Of a stretch of DNA of 64,000 nucleotides, positions 7,821 to 16,858 are shown in pieces. The notes under the pieces were generated by a model, which worked only from the letters and a program-made list of their open reading frames with translations, did not search any database and was not told the origin of the DNA. The DNA is taken from the NCBI GenBank assembly GCA_004173185.1, contig SEFZ01000006.1, forward strand, positions 124,001 through 188,000, in the 5' to 3' direction. Within the stretch, counting starts at the first letter, position 1, and every line of letters begins with the position of its first letter. The translations under genes and the position numbers were made by a program. The stretch comes from Sphingomonadales bacterium. GTDB taxonomy: Bacteria > Pseudomonadota > Alphaproteobacteria > Sphingomonadales > Sphingomonadaceae.

Positions 7821-9246
7821 GAATCGCCTTGGTGACCATGTGCGCCTCTATCCCTTCAGGACCATCTTCCGATCCGAAGCCGCTCTCTTTCATGCCGCCG
7901 AACGGTGCGTCGGGCCATGAAGTGCGGACATTGTTGATTATGACCATGCCTGCCTCGACGGCGTCGCCGAGCAGATTCTGCCGGCGGCCGTTTTCGGTGA
8001 AGCAATAGGCAGCGAGTCCATAAGGCAGGCGATTGGCCTGACCGATGGCATCCTCGATACTTTCGAAACGGCGAAGCAAAGCGAGCGGCCCGAACGGCTC
8101 CTCGTTCATCGCCATGGCTTCGAGGGGAACGTCGCCGAGCACGGTCGGCTGGTAGAAAAACCCGGCGCCCTCCGCTCGGCCGCCGCCGGCGAGCAATTTC
8201 GCACCGATGCTGCGCGCATTCTCCACCATCGCTTCGATCGCGTCGGGACGGCGGGGATTGGCGGTCGGCCCCATGCCGGTCGCAGCGTTGCGTCCGTCAC
8301 CCACGGTGATCCGTCCTGCGCGCTCTGCAAACCCCGCGGCGAAGCGGTCGTAAATGCCCTCCTGCACATGGAAGCGGGTTGGCGAGACGCAGACTTGTCC
8401 CGCGTTGCGGAATTTATGTGCGACGAGCGTGTCGAGTGTTTTCTCCAGATCGCAATCGTCGAAGACCAGCACCGGCGAGTGCCCGCCAAGCTCCATCGTC
8501 ATCTTCATCACCGTATCGGCGGCAAGACGCATCAACTGCTTGCCGACGGGAACCGAGCCGGTGAAGCTCAATTTTCGGGTGACGGGCGACGCCAACAGCG
8601 TGCGCGAAACGGTATCCGGTACGCCAAAGACGAGCTGCGCGACATCGCCCGGAAGGCCCGCATCCTGGAAGCAGCGCATCACCGCAATGGCGCTGGCAGG
8701 CGTCTCTTCGCTGGGCTTGAGGATCACCGAGCAGCCCGCGGCGAGCGCGGGGGAAAGCTTGCGGACCGGATTGATCACCGGGAAATTCCAGGCGCAAAAT
8801 GCCGCGACCGGGCCGACCGGCTGCTTGATTACGATCGAGCGCAGACCCGGTGAACGCGGTAGGACGCGGCCATAGTTGCGAACCGCTTCGCCGGCATGGA
8901 ATTCAAGGATCATCGCTGCGCCCATTACTTCGCCCCGCGCCTCGGCGAGCGGCTTGCCCTGTTCGAGCGTGGCGATGCCGGCCAGCGTGTCGGCGCGTTC
9001 GCGCAGCAAGGCCGCGGTCTTCACAAGAACCGCAGCGCGCGCTTCGGGAGCAGTGGCGCGCCAGGCGGCGAAACCGCGTTCGGCTGCATCAAGGGCGTCG
9101 CCCAGATCCTGCGCCGTCACCAGCGGCAATTCGCCGAGCGTTTCTCCCGTTGCCGGATTGAGCACCGACTGGGTCGCACGCCCTTTCGGACCGCGCCACT
9201 CGCCGGCAATATAGAGCTGCAATTCAGGCAGCGCTCCCACGTTCAT
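7810..9246 (-). CDS. NAD(P)-dependent aldehyde dehydrogenase
   Basis: A 478-aa aldehyde dehydrogenase oxidising an aldehyde to the acid. From the chosen start: NAD-binding FCAWNFPVINP near 150-160, glycine motif FTGSVPVGKQ near 228-237, catalytic base Glu252 in MELGGHSPV, and catalytic Cys286 in NAGQVCVSPTRF. The start MNVGALPEL (ATG at 9246) has AAGGGG eight bases upstream and matches the usual N-terminus (LYIAGEW soon after). A frame extending 32 codons further upstream overlaps the divergent promoter. The succinate-semialdehyde dehydrogenase subgroup is a reasonable guess from overall pattern, but the substrate is open. It forms an operon with the CoA-transferase. Confidence 0.93.
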   Translation of the reverse strand: MNVGALPELQLYIAGEWRGPKGRATQSVLNPATGETLGELPLVTAQDLGDALDAAERGFAAWRATAPEARAAVLVKTAALLRERADTLAGIATLEQGKPLAEARGEVMGAAMILEFHAGEAVRNYGRVLPRSPGLRSIVIKQPVGPVAAFCAWNFPVINPVRKLSPALAAGCSVILKPSEETPASAIAVMRCFQDAGLPGDVAQLVFGVPDTVSRTLLASPVTRKLSFTGSVPVGKQLMRLAADTVMKMTMELGGHSPVLVFDDCDLEKTLDTLVAHKFRNAGQVCVSPTRFHVQEGIYDRFAAGFAERAGRITVGDGRNAATGMGPTANPRRPDAIEAMVENARSIGAKLLAGGGRAEGAGFFYQPTVLGDVPLEAMAMNEEPFGPLALLRRFESIEDAIGQANRLPYGLAAYCFTENGRRQNLLGDAVEAGMVIINNVRTSWPDAPFGGMKESGFGSEDGPEGIEAHMVTKAIHAS

Positions 9247-9336
9247 TTCAAAGCCCCTTATGCCGCCAGCAAGGCCGGCGGGCGCCTCTCCTATTACTGC
9301 CGGGTTTTCCGGCTGCGCAACTAGGTTTTGACTAGA

Positions 9337-9346
9337 TTGCATGCAA
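9337..9346. promoter_or_regulatory. Operator-like perfect palindrome TTGCATGCAA
   Basis: A perfect 10-bp palindrome in the divergent region between the aldehyde dehydrogenase operon (left) and the kinase/ligase operon (right). It is identical to the copies at 28649 and 36457. A TTGACT hexamer at 9328-9333 may be a -35 element, which would place the palindrome in the promoter spacer. Confidence 0.65.
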
Positions 9347-9424
9347 ATGGCAAGTAGAAGCTTGAAAAGAACGGCGCTTCGCTTGCGTGCGGAATGCCTC
9401 CCGGAGGGCGAAAGGCACTACTTT

Positions 9425-10528
9425 TTGGCACAGGAAATCTTGGAAAATCAAAGCGATGGCACACCGCTGGTGATCGATGTGGTGAAGAATGAGCCACCCC
9501 GCGCCACCGACGATTTGGATGCTGCCTCACTGGCGAAATGGATGAAACATGCGGTCGAGGGCTATGCTGGGCCCCTCGAAGTGCTGCGTTTCGCGGGCGG
9601 GCAATCAAACCCTACCTATCAGTTGCGCACACCAAGCCAGCTATATGTGCTGCGCCGTAAGCCTGCCGGCCAGTTGCTCGCATCGGCGCACGCGGTCGAT
9701 CGCGAATTCCGCGTAATGCATGCACTTGGCCAGGCCAGCTTCCCGGTGCCGCGCGCATTTGCGCTGTGCGAAGACGAGTCGGTGATCGGCTCGATATTCT
9801 ATGTGATGGCGATGATTGACGGGCGCATCCTGTGGGATGGCCGCCTGCCCGATGCCAGCCCGGCGGAGCGGCGCGCAATATACGAAGCAGAGATCGATAC
9901 GCTCGCGGCATTGCACCGGATCGATCCGGTGGCGATCGGGCTGGGTGATTACGGCAGGCCCGGCAATTATTTTGCCCGTCAGATTGCGCGATGGACCAGG
10001 CAATATGTCGATTCGGACGGCCCGCGATACGAAGCGATGGACCGGCTGATCGAGTGGCTACCGCTGCATCTGCCCGCAGATCGCCCGGCGCGAATCGTTC
10101 ATGGCGATTATCGTCTCGACAATATGATCCTGCACCCCAGCGAACCGCGCGTACTCGCCGTCCTCGATTGGGAGCTATCGACGCTCGGCGATCCGATTGC
10201 CGATCTCACCTACCTACTGATGCATTGGGTCACGCCCGCGCATGAGCGCAACTCGCTGGCGGGGCTTGATCTGGAAGCGCTGGGCATTCCCTCTCAGGAG
10301 GAAATGCTGACGCGCTATCTTGCGGCGTCGGGCGATCAGCTGGGCGCGCCGCTCGAATGGTATCTCGCCTATAATCTCTTCCGGTTTGCCGCGATCCTGC
10401 ACGGAGTCGCAGCGCGCGGACGGGCCGGCAATGCGAACAATGCACGCGCCGGTCTGGCTCAGGGTCGCGTCGGCCCGCTCGCCGAAGCGGCGTGGCGCTT
10501 CGCGGAGAAATTGGAGTCCAAGGCGTGA
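9425..10528 (+). CDS. APH-fold phosphotransferase, ACAD10/11 kinase-domain type (LvaA-like)
   Basis: A kinase of the aminoglycoside-phosphotransferase fold. Marks are a glycine-rich loop-like FAGGQSNPTYQL, the VLRRKPAG lysine region, the catalytic loop HGDYRLDN (about residues 226-233) and the metal-binding DWELSTLGDP. This pattern, with FAGGQSNPTY and RRKPxGxLLxSAHAVDREFRV, is that of the kinase domain of animal ACAD10/ACAD11 and of bacterial LvaA, which phosphorylates 4-hydroxyvaleryl-CoA. I infer phosphorylation of a hydroxyacyl-CoA. The start is uncertain: TTG 9425 has GGAGGGCGAAAGG upstream, GTG 9470 or 9482 would better match homologue N-termini, and ATG 9341 lies inside the operator. 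Its stop overlaps the ligase start (GTGA). Confidence 0.85.
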   Translation: MAQEILENQSDGTPLVIDVVKNEPPRATDDLDAASLAKWMKHAVEGYAGPLEVLRFAGGQSNPTYQLRTPSQLYVLRRKPAGQLLASAHAVDREFRVMHALGQASFPVPRAFALCEDESVIGSIFYVMAMIDGRILWDGRLPDASPAERRAIYEAEIDTLAALHRIDPVAIGLGDYGRPGNYFARQIARWTRQYVDSDGPRYEAMDRLIEWLPLHLPADRPARIVHGDYRLDNMILHPSEPRVLAVLDWELSTLGDPIADLTYLLMHWVTPAHERNSLAGLDLEALGIPSQEEMLTRYLAASGDQLGAPLEWYLAYNLFRFAAILHGVAARGRAGNANNARAGLAQGRVGPLAEAAWRFAEKLESKA

Positions 10529-12240
10529 CCTGGCCCGCGCGCAGCATGGCCGAGGCGCTGACGCTGCTGACCGCCCCGGGCGCACCGTTCGAGATGGCGG
10601 AGTGTGAAGCGCTTGGGCGGCGGGTGCGCAGCTATGTCCGCATGCCTGCTGATCTGCGCGCAGTGTTCGATGCCAGCCGCGCCTTTGGCGATCGCGATTT
10701 GCTGGTGTTCGGCGACGAGCGGTTGAGCTTCGAAGCACATTGGCGCGCCGCCAATGCCTTTGGCCGGGCACTCATCGAACGGTTCGGCGTCGGCAAGGGC
10801 GACCGCGTGGCGATCGCGATGCGCAACTATCCCGAATGGTCGATTTGCGCATGGGGGGCGCTCGCGGTCGGCGCGGTAGCGGTGCCGCTCAACGCGTGGG
10901 AGACGAGCGCCACGCTTGCCTTATTGCTGGAAGATAGCGGTGCGAAGGTAGCGATAATCGACGGCGAACGCTTCGAACGGCTGCGCGAAGCCGGGTCGAT
11001 CGCGGCAGCGTTGGTCGTAACGCGTGCGGACGCACCCGACGGAGCGACAGCGCTCGAATCGCTGATCGGCGCTGCGGCGAATTACGGCACGTTGCCCGAT
11101 ACGCCGCTGCCCGACCCCCACCTTTCGCCCGACGACCTGGCGACAATCTTCTACACGTCTGGCACCACCGGCCGGCCGAAGGGCGCGGCTGGCACCCACC
11201 GGAATATCCTGACCAACTATATCAACACCGGCTTTCGCGCGGCGCGCGCTGCGGTGCGCCGAGGCGATCCGGTGCCGGGCGGTCCCTCGACCGCGCCTCG
11301 GCGGATGCTGCTGCCGATGCCCTTCTTCCACGTCACGGGCTTCCATTCGACGCTGCTGCCTGCAGTGGCCAACGGATCTACGATCCACCTGATGTACAAA
11401 TGGGATGTCGCCAACGCGCTCGACATCATCGCGCGCGAGCGGATCAACGGGCTGAATCTGGTGCCCACGCTGGCGTGGCAATTGTCGGATGCGATTTCGG
11501 CAGGCGATCTCGACACGTCCAGCGTCGATACCGCCGGCTATGGCGGGGCATCCGCCGCGCCCGAACTCGCGCAGCGTATGCGCGACGCTTTTCCCAATGC
11601 CTGGCCCGGCCAAGGCTATGGCGCGACCGAAACCTCGTCGCTGGTTGCAGCGAACAGCCATGAAGACATGATGGCCCACCCCGGCAGCGTCGGCACCGCG
11701 GTGCCCTGTTGCGACATACGCATCGTGGATTCGGCGGGCGCGGAATTGCCCGCCGGCGAGGGCGGCGAATTATGGGTGCGCGGGCCGAATATCGTGATCG
11801 GATATTGGAACATGCCGGAGGCGAGCGCGGAGTGTTTCGAAGGCGGCTGGTATCGCACCGGCGATGTCGCTCGCATCGATCCGGAGGGATTCATCACGAT
11901 CCTCGATCGCATGAAGGACATGCTGATCCGCGGCGGCGAAAACATCTATTGCGTCGAGATCGAGGATTGCCTCGCCAGCCATCCGGATGTGGCGGAGGCG
12001 GCGGTGTTTGGCGTACCCGAGCGCGTGCTTGGTGAGGTCGTCGGCGCCGCGGTCTATCTGCGGGCGGGAGCGACGGCTGACGCTGGCGCGCTTGCCGATC
12101 ATGTCCGGGCACGGCTGGTGGCGCACAAGGTGCCGGTGGTGATCGATTTCCACGATGCGCCGCTTCCGCGCAACGCAGCCGGAAAATTGCTCAAGCGAGA
12201 GATGATGGCGGCGCTTCTGGCGCGCACCCAGGCAAACTAG
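10525..12240 (+). CDS. Acyl-CoA synthetase (AMP-forming ligase)
   Basis: A 571-aa ANL-superfamily ligase that activates a carboxylic acid to its CoA ester using ATP. Motifs in order: A3 P-loop TIFYTSGTTGRPKGA, A5 GYGATETSS, A7 WYRTGDVARIDPEG, the A8 hinge LDRMKDMLIRGGENIYCVEIE, and A10 PRNAAGKLLKRE with the catalytic Lys. The GTG at 10525 overlaps the kinase stop (GTGA); the ATG at 10546 is an alternative. Direct coupling to the kinase suggests that the ligase makes the hydroxyacyl-CoA that the kinase then phosphorylates. Downstream NTF2-like and SDR genes follow in the same operon. The acid substrate is unknown. Confidence 0.93.
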   Translation: MTWPARSMAEALTLLTAPGAPFEMAECEALGRRVRSYVRMPADLRAVFDASRAFGDRDLLVFGDERLSFEAHWRAANAFGRALIERFGVGKGDRVAIAMRNYPEWSICAWGALAVGAVAVPLNAWETSATLALLLEDSGAKVAIIDGERFERLREAGSIAAALVVTRADAPDGATALESLIGAAANYGTLPDTPLPDPHLSPDDLATIFYTSGTTGRPKGAAGTHRNILTNYINTGFRAARAAVRRGDPVPGGPSTAPRRMLLPMPFFHVTGFHSTLLPAVANGSTIHLMYKWDVANALDIIARERINGLNLVPTLAWQLSDAISAGDLDTSSVDTAGYGGASAAPELAQRMRDAFPNAWPGQGYGATETSSLVAANSHEDMMAHPGSVGTAVPCCDIRIVDSAGAELPAGEGGELWVRGPNIVIGYWNMPEASAECFEGGWYRTGDVARIDPEGFITILDRMKDMLIRGGENIYCVEIEDCLASHPDVAEAAVFGVPERVLGEVVGAAVYLRAGATADAGALADHVRARLVAHKVPVVIDFHDAPLPRNAAGKLLKREMMAALLARTQAN

Positions 12241-12261
12241 ATCGAAACGGGAGAGAATAGC

Positions 12262-12660
12262 ATGGGAGATCAATTCGAAGCGGCGCTGGCAGCCGGCGAG
12301 CGGCTGTTCCACACCGTGGAGCATGGGGACCTGCAGGATCTGCGCGAGATTTTCAGCCCCGGCGCAATGGTGTGGCACAATACCGATGAGAAGCTGACCG
12401 ACGTCGAAACCACCATCCGCAATCTGGAGAATATCCGCAGCGGCGCTTCCGTCTTTCGCTACACAGAGATCAAGCGCGAGCCGACGCCCAGCGGCTTCGT
12501 CCAGCAGCATTTGCTTACCGTGGAAATGCCGGACGGGCGCAGCATGCGCGACCTGGCCTGCTGCATCTGCCGCGTCGAGGACGGCCGCATCGCACATATG
12601 GATGCCTATCACGATTCGGCGGTGGTCAACGGGATGGCGCACAGGAAAGCCGAAGGCTGA
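12262..12660 (+). CDS. NTF2-like / SnoaL-family protein
   Basis: A 132-aa small alpha+beta-barrel protein of the NTF2-like superfamily, which includes ketosteroid isomerases, SnoaL cyclases and limonene-epoxide hydrolase. Support comes from length and pattern: an N-terminal helix, EHGDLQDLREIFSPGAMVWHN early on, and a C-terminal ICRVEDGRIAHMDAYHDS strand. This last block is typical of SnoaL-like proteins. A GGGAGAG ribosome site precedes the ATG, and the stop shares one base with the SDR start (TGATG). An isomerase or hydrolase acting on the cyclic substrate is possible, but catalytic residues cannot be assigned by eye. Confidence 0.8.
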   Translation: MGDQFEAALAAGERLFHTVEHGDLQDLREIFSPGAMVWHNTDEKLTDVETTIRNLENIRSGASVFRYTEIKREPTPSGFVQQHLLTVEMPDGRSMRDLACCICRVEDGRIAHMDAYHDSAVVNGMAHRKAEG

Positions 12661-13502
12661 TGCGCCGCCTCGAGGGAAGGGTCGCGCTCGTCACCGGCGG
12701 CGCGGCCGGGCTTGGGCTGGCGATCGCGCTACGCCTGAAGGCAGAGGGCGCGGCGGTAATCATCACCGATTTGCAGCGCGATGCCGGCGAAAGGCTGGCC
12801 ACCGAACATGGCTTTGACTTTATCGAACAGGACGTCACCTCGGAGCCCGATTGGGACCATGTGACTGCCCGGGTCGATGCGGCCCATGGCCGGCTCGACA
12901 TACTCGTCAACAATGCCGGCTATGTCGGTTCGCACACCCTCGGAAACCCGGAAAACACTGCGATCCAAGACATGCGCAAGGTATTGCAGGTCAATGTCGA
13001 AGGCACGTTGCTGGGGTGCCGTGCGGGCATCGCCCTGATGCGCCATCGGGGCACCGGCTCGATCGTCAACATATCCTCAGTGGCGTCGGAAACCGCGACG
13101 CCCTTCCTGCTTTCCTATGGCGCGGCCAAGGCGGCGGTGCGCCATATGACCAAGTCCGTCGCGCAATATTGCTGCGAACAGGGCCTGCGCATCCGCTGCA
13201 ACTCGGTGCATCCGGGTAATGCGCGAACGGAGATGTGGGACGCGAACGCGCAGCAAATCGCCGACGCGAAGGGCGTGTCCCTAGAGGATATCGCAACGGA
13301 CACGATGGCGCGCATCCCGATGGGCAGCTTCCAGACGCCAGACGATATGGCTGCCGCCGTCGCGTTTTTCGCGTCCGACGATTCGCGCAATATCACCGGG
13401 ACCAAGATGATCGTGGATGGTGGACGCACCGAATGCGATTCCTACCATCTGAGCAACCGCTTCCGTCAGGCGATGCTCGCCTCCCCGCTCAGTCAGGGCT
13501 GA
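12660..13502 (+). CDS. Short-chain dehydrogenase/reductase
   Basis: A 280-aa classical SDR. It has the cofactor loop VTGGAAGLGLAIAL near the N-terminus, an acidic residue after beta-2 (IITDLQRD) favouring NAD, NNAG (LDILVNNAGYVG), and the catalytic Ser plus YxxxK (SVASETATPFLLSYGAAKAAV). The C-terminal DGGRTECDSY is usual for the family. It would interconvert a secondary alcohol and ketone. It is last in the kinase-ligase-NTF2-SDR operon, joined to the NTF2-like gene by a TGATG overlap and followed by a strong hairpin. Confidence 0.93.
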   Translation: MRRLEGRVALVTGGAAGLGLAIALRLKAEGAAVIITDLQRDAGERLATEHGFDFIEQDVTSEPDWDHVTARVDAAHGRLDILVNNAGYVGSHTLGNPENTAIQDMRKVLQVNVEGTLLGCRAGIALMRHRGTGSIVNISSVASETATPFLLSYGAAKAAVRHMTKSVAQYCCEQGLRIRCNSVHPGNARTEMWDANAQQIADAKGVSLEDIATDTMARIPMGSFQTPDDMAAAVAFFASDDSRNITGTKMIVDGGRTECDSYHLSNRFRQAMLASPLSQG

Positions 13503-13529
13503 ACCGGCCAGGCTGAACCCGAATAGCGA

Positions 13530-13557
13530 CTGGCCGGGGCCCCTTTTCCCCGGCCAG
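13530..13557. terminator. Hairpin between convergent genes
   Basis: A 10-bp perfect inverted repeat (13530-13539 CTGGCCGGGG, 13548-13557) has an 8-nt C4T4 loop, midway between the SDR stop and the convergent ThDP-enzyme stop. It lacks a long U-tract, so it may be a bidirectional stem terminator. Confidence 0.7.
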
Positions 13558-13569
13558 CCTCAAAACCCG

Positions 13570-15306
13570 TCAGGCGGGCTTTTTCGGGATATTGGCGTAA
13601 TACGGGATCGGAACGCCGTCTGCGCCGCTGGTATCGCCCACCATCATCCGCGTGCGCGGATGCATCACGGCAGCGTCGATGATCACGTTGATCAGGCGCG
13701 GCTCGCCCGAAGCAAAGGCTTCCTGCACTGCCGCCGCGATATCCTCATACCGGTCGACCCGAACTGCCTTGACGCCGAAGCCCTCGGCGACCGTTTCATA
13801 TTTGGTTTCCTGCAGCGCCACGATCACTTCGCGGTTCTTGCCGTAGAGCAGGTTCTGAGCGTTGCGCGACATGCCCCATTCGGCATTGTTCAAGACCACG
13901 GTGACGATCGGCAGATTGTGCCGCATCATCGTATCGAGTTCCTGGATGTTGAAGCCCGCGCCGCCATCGCCGGCGAAGCACACTACCGGCTTTCCTTCAT
14001 TCGCTCGCGCCGCGCCGATCGCGAAGCCCGGCGAGATTCCCAGGCAACCAAGATAGCCACAGCGCAGATGCTGGCCCGCTCCGGGCGAACGCACCAGATC
14101 GCCGACCCAATTGCCGGCTTCGCCGCCATCGGCAATCACTGCGGTACCCTCGGGAAGATTGTCCATCACCGCGGCCACGGCGTGGCCCGGATGGATCATG
14201 CCCGGGCGCGTATTGAGCGGCTCGTCCGCAAATGCCTTGCGCGCATTGCCACGGAAGCCGCGCAGCTTGGCGGCCCATTCCTCGCGCTTCGGCCAGCTCT
14301 CGCCTTCCGCCGCCGCGAGGATTGCGTCGAGTGCCGCACCCGCATCGGCGACGATCGGCAGGTCCGACATGCGCACGCGGCCGATTTCTTCCGGATTGGC
14401 TTCGATCTGCGCCACATAGGCGGTCGGAGGAACGATCGCGCCCATCGCGCCGCCAAGGAACATCCCCATCCGCACGCCGACCAGCAGCACTGCGTCGGCA
14501 GGCGTTCCAGAGGCAGCAGCAGCCGCCAGCCCTGCGGCCGCGCCGCCATAATAAGGATGATCGTCGGGCAGCACGCCCAATGCCTTCTGCCCGGCAATCA
14601 CTGGCACGCCGGCCAGTTCGGCCAGCCGGCGCAGCCGCTCACCTGAATCGCTCAGCATCGCTCCGCCGCCGGCGATGATCACCGGGCGCTCGGCATTGCG
14701 GAACATTTCGATCACGCCCGCCACCGCATCGGCGGAAGGAACAGCGGGAGCCGTGCGCTTCCAGGTCGAGACATCCGGCGCGGCTTCCTCGGTCGGCCAG
14801 AACATCACGTCGATCGGAATTTCAAGAAACACCGGGCCGGGCGCGCCGCTCATGGCGATCTCGCCCGCGCGGCGCACATATTCGACAATCCGGTCGGGCT
14901 CCGCCACGCGCTGGGCCCATTTGGTAACGGGCCGCGCCATTGCCACGGCGTCGAAGCCACCCTGCAACGTATTGCCCTCGGCCTCGCGAATCGGTGCAGC
15001 GCCTGCGATGAACAGGGTCGGGATGCGATCGAGATAAGCGTTGGTGATCGCGGTCAGCGCATTGGTGAAGCCCGGCCCCGCGGTAACGGCGCATACGCCC
15101 AGCTTGCCGTTCGATGCGCGCGCATATGCGTCTGCTGCATGGCCGGCGGAGGCTTCATGGCGCGTGTCCGTGAGGTGGATGCCAAACTCTTCACAGGCCA
15201 TGAAAAGCGGGTCGAGATGGCTGCCGTGCAAGGCGAAGACATGCTTCACCCCAAGCCCCGCAAGGGCCGCGGCGACCAGTTCCCCGGCGGCGCGCTTCTT
15301 TGTCAT
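13570..15306 (-). CDS. ThDP-dependent enzyme, acetolactate-synthase/2-hydroxyacyl-CoA-lyase-like
   Basis: A 578-aa three-domain ThDP enzyme. The ThDP-activating Glu is at position 51 (DTRHEASAGHAADAYAR). The C-terminal ThDP motif GDGGAGFNIQEL ends in NNAEWGM. The HGSHLDPLF start and NTLQGGFDAVAMARPVTKW segment resemble the ILVBL/2-hydroxyacyl-CoA lyase branch more than biosynthetic acetolactate synthase, and there is no regulatory-subunit gene beside it. Likely chemistry is cleavage or carboligation next to a carbonyl, for example splitting a 2-hydroxyacyl-CoA to formyl-CoA and an aldehyde one carbon shorter. The start MTKKRAAG was chosen for its GGAGAGGGATT ribosome site; a longer frame to 15528 crosses the promoter. 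It is divergent from an MFS gene with island operators between them. Confidence 0.88.
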   Translation of the reverse strand: MTKKRAAGELVAAALAGLGVKHVFALHGSHLDPLFMACEEFGIHLTDTRHEASAGHAADAYARASNGKLGVCAVTAGPGFTNALTAITNAYLDRIPTLFIAGAAPIREAEGNTLQGGFDAVAMARPVTKWAQRVAEPDRIVEYVRRAGEIAMSGAPGPVFLEIPIDVMFWPTEEAAPDVSTWKRTAPAVPSADAVAGVIEMFRNAERPVIIAGGGAMLSDSGERLRRLAELAGVPVIAGQKALGVLPDDHPYYGGAAAGLAAAAASGTPADAVLLVGVRMGMFLGGAMGAIVPPTAYVAQIEANPEEIGRVRMSDLPIVADAGAALDAILAAAEGESWPKREEWAAKLRGFRGNARKAFADEPLNTRPGMIHPGHAVAAVMDNLPEGTAVIADGGEAGNWVGDLVRSPGAGQHLRCGYLGCLGISPGFAIGAARANEGKPVVCFAGDGGAGFNIQELDTMMRHNLPIVTVVLNNAEWGMSRNAQNLLYGKNREVIVALQETKYETVAEGFGVKAVRVDRYEDIAAAVQEAFASGEPRLINVIIDAAVMHPRTRMMVGDTSGADGVPIPYYANIPKKPA

Positions 15307-15374
15307 AATCCCTCTCCATTCAGGCTGATTTGTCGCAACTGTCGTATGCACACCGGATACGCAATACAAGAATA

Positions 15375-15396
15375 TTGTATGCAATTTTGTATGGAT
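15375..15396. promoter_or_regulatory. Two operator-like palindromes in divergent promoter
   Basis: TTGTATGCAA (15375-15384, inside ATTGTATGCAAT) and TTGTATGGAT (15387-15396) lie 12 bp apart, between the ThDP enzyme and the MFS gene. A further half-like TTGCATTTTT follows at 15401. The region is strikingly AT-rich compared with its surroundings. Confidence 0.6.
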
Positions 15397-15514
15397 AAGT
15401 TTGCATTTTTGCCCGATATCGTTCCAATACGGCCTAGGCAGTGGGTGGCGTCGCGCAAAATCCACGGCGTTATGTATGCAGATCGCCGATGCGGGGCGAC
15501 AGGTGGGAGCGGGA

Positions 15515-16846
15515 ATGCTGGATACCAATCAAAGCGCGGTGATCGAACGGCCTTATCCCCGTCTGCCTTATGCATATTTCAGCGTCGGGCTGCTCATGCT
15601 CGCCTACGTGTTCGCCTTTGTGGATCGGATGGCACTCAGTCTCGTCGTCGATCCGATCCGTAGCGATCTCGGACTGAACGACACCCAGGTCAGCGCGCTG
15701 GCCGGCCTCGCCTTCGTGGTCTGCTACGTCCTGTTTTCCTTCCCGTTCGGCCGCTGGGTCGATCACCACGCCCGCCCACCCGCACTTACGCTCGGCGTCA
15801 GCATCTGGAGCGTAGCGATGGTCGCATGCGGCCTGGCAACGAACTTCTGGCAGTTGTTCGTCGGGCGCATGTTCGTGGGCGTCGGCGAAGCAGCCGTGAA
15901 CCCCGTGGCCTATTCGACGATTCCCGATACCTTCCCGCCGCACCGGCGCGGCTTGGCCATGGCGATATTCGCCTCCGGGTCGATGATCGGCGGCGGCCTA
16001 GGTGTGTATCTGGGTAGCCTGTTACTCGAATGGGCCGCGCGGACCCAACCCGTGCTGCCGCTGGTAGGCCAATTGGCACCTTGGCAAATACTTTTCATCG
16101 GCCTGGGCCTGCCCGGACTCCTCGTGGCCCTGCTCGTCCATTTTACCCTGCGCGATCCACCGCGTCGCGCAGCCCTTGCGGCGCCTGCCACTTCGCGCGA
16201 CGTGGCCGCCTATTTCGGCGAGCATCGCAGACTGTTCACGCTGATGTTCCTCGGCTTTGCCGGGTTCGCGATCAGCAATTACGCCTTCACGGTCTGGGGC
16301 CCGACCTATTTCATGCGCGTGCATCACTTCAGCATCGCAGAAGTCGGCATCCTGATGGGCGGCGGCTTCGCCATCTTCGGGAGCGGCGGCGCGATAGCCG
16401 GCGGGTTATGGGCGGATCGTGTGCAAAAGGCCGGACATCGCGAAGCGCCGATCCGCGTGGCATTGCACATCGCCTGGATCCAGTTCCCCTTCTTCCTCGG
16501 CGCATATCTGTGTCCACAACCGATGCTGGCGGTCGCCTTGTTCTGCGGTGGCATGTTCTGCGCCAGCATGATCGGCGGCGTACAAGGCGCGATGGTCCAG
16601 GTGCTGACGCCGAATCGGATGCGCGGCCAGGCGGGCGCGATCTATCTCACCGTCGTCAACGTGCTGGGCCTTGGCCTGGCACCGATCGCGACGGCGGCGA
16701 TGACCGATTATGTCTTTGGCGGTCCGGCCGAGATCGGCAAGTCGCTCGCTGCGACCAGCGCAGTGGCGCTGGCGCTGGCTTCCCTTCTGATCGTTTTGGG
16801 CATGAAGCAGGCCAAGCAGCGCGCGGAAGCGGTTCTCGACGCATAG
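15515..16846 (+). CDS. MFS transporter, Spinster-like
   Basis: A 443-aa inner-membrane transporter with 12 predicted helices. It shares FVDRMALSLVVDPIRSDLGL, PFGRWVDHHARPP, GVGEAAVNPVAYSTIPD and FPPHRRGLAMAIFASGS with the MFS protein at 1325-2683, so the two are paralogues within one island. The start MLDTNQSAV has GGAGCGGGA just upstream; an in-frame ATG 38 codons earlier is in the promoter region with the operators. A lone gene read rightward, it is divergent from the ThDP enzyme. The cargo is unknown but is probably a substrate or intermediate of the same pathway. Confidence 0.92.
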   Translation: MLDTNQSAVIERPYPRLPYAYFSVGLLMLAYVFAFVDRMALSLVVDPIRSDLGLNDTQVSALAGLAFVVCYVLFSFPFGRWVDHHARPPALTLGVSIWSVAMVACGLATNFWQLFVGRMFVGVGEAAVNPVAYSTIPDTFPPHRRGLAMAIFASGSMIGGGLGVYLGSLLLEWAARTQPVLPLVGQLAPWQILFIGLGLPGLLVALLVHFTLRDPPRRAALAAPATSRDVAAYFGEHRRLFTLMFLGFAGFAISNYAFTVWGPTYFMRVHHFSIAEVGILMGGGFAIFGSGGAIAGGLWADRVQKAGHREAPIRVALHIAWIQFPFFLGAYLCPQPMLAVALFCGGMFCASMIGGVQGAMVQVLTPNRMRGQAGAIYLTVVNVLGLGLAPIATAAMTDYVFGGPAEIGKSLAATSAVALALASLLIVLGMKQAKQRAEAVLDA

Positions 16847-16858
16847 CCTTGCGGGCAA

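Noticed and set aside
7817..7826. TTGCATGAAT inside the CoA-transferase/aldehyde dehydrogenase overlap as a regulatory site
   Set aside because: It falls within coding sequence at an operon joint and matches only half of the palindrome.
13660..14646. 328-codon plus-strand frame antisense to the ThDP enzyme
   Set aside because: Low-complexity, His/Arg/Ala-rich peptide with no family pattern, lying entirely under a well-supported gene.
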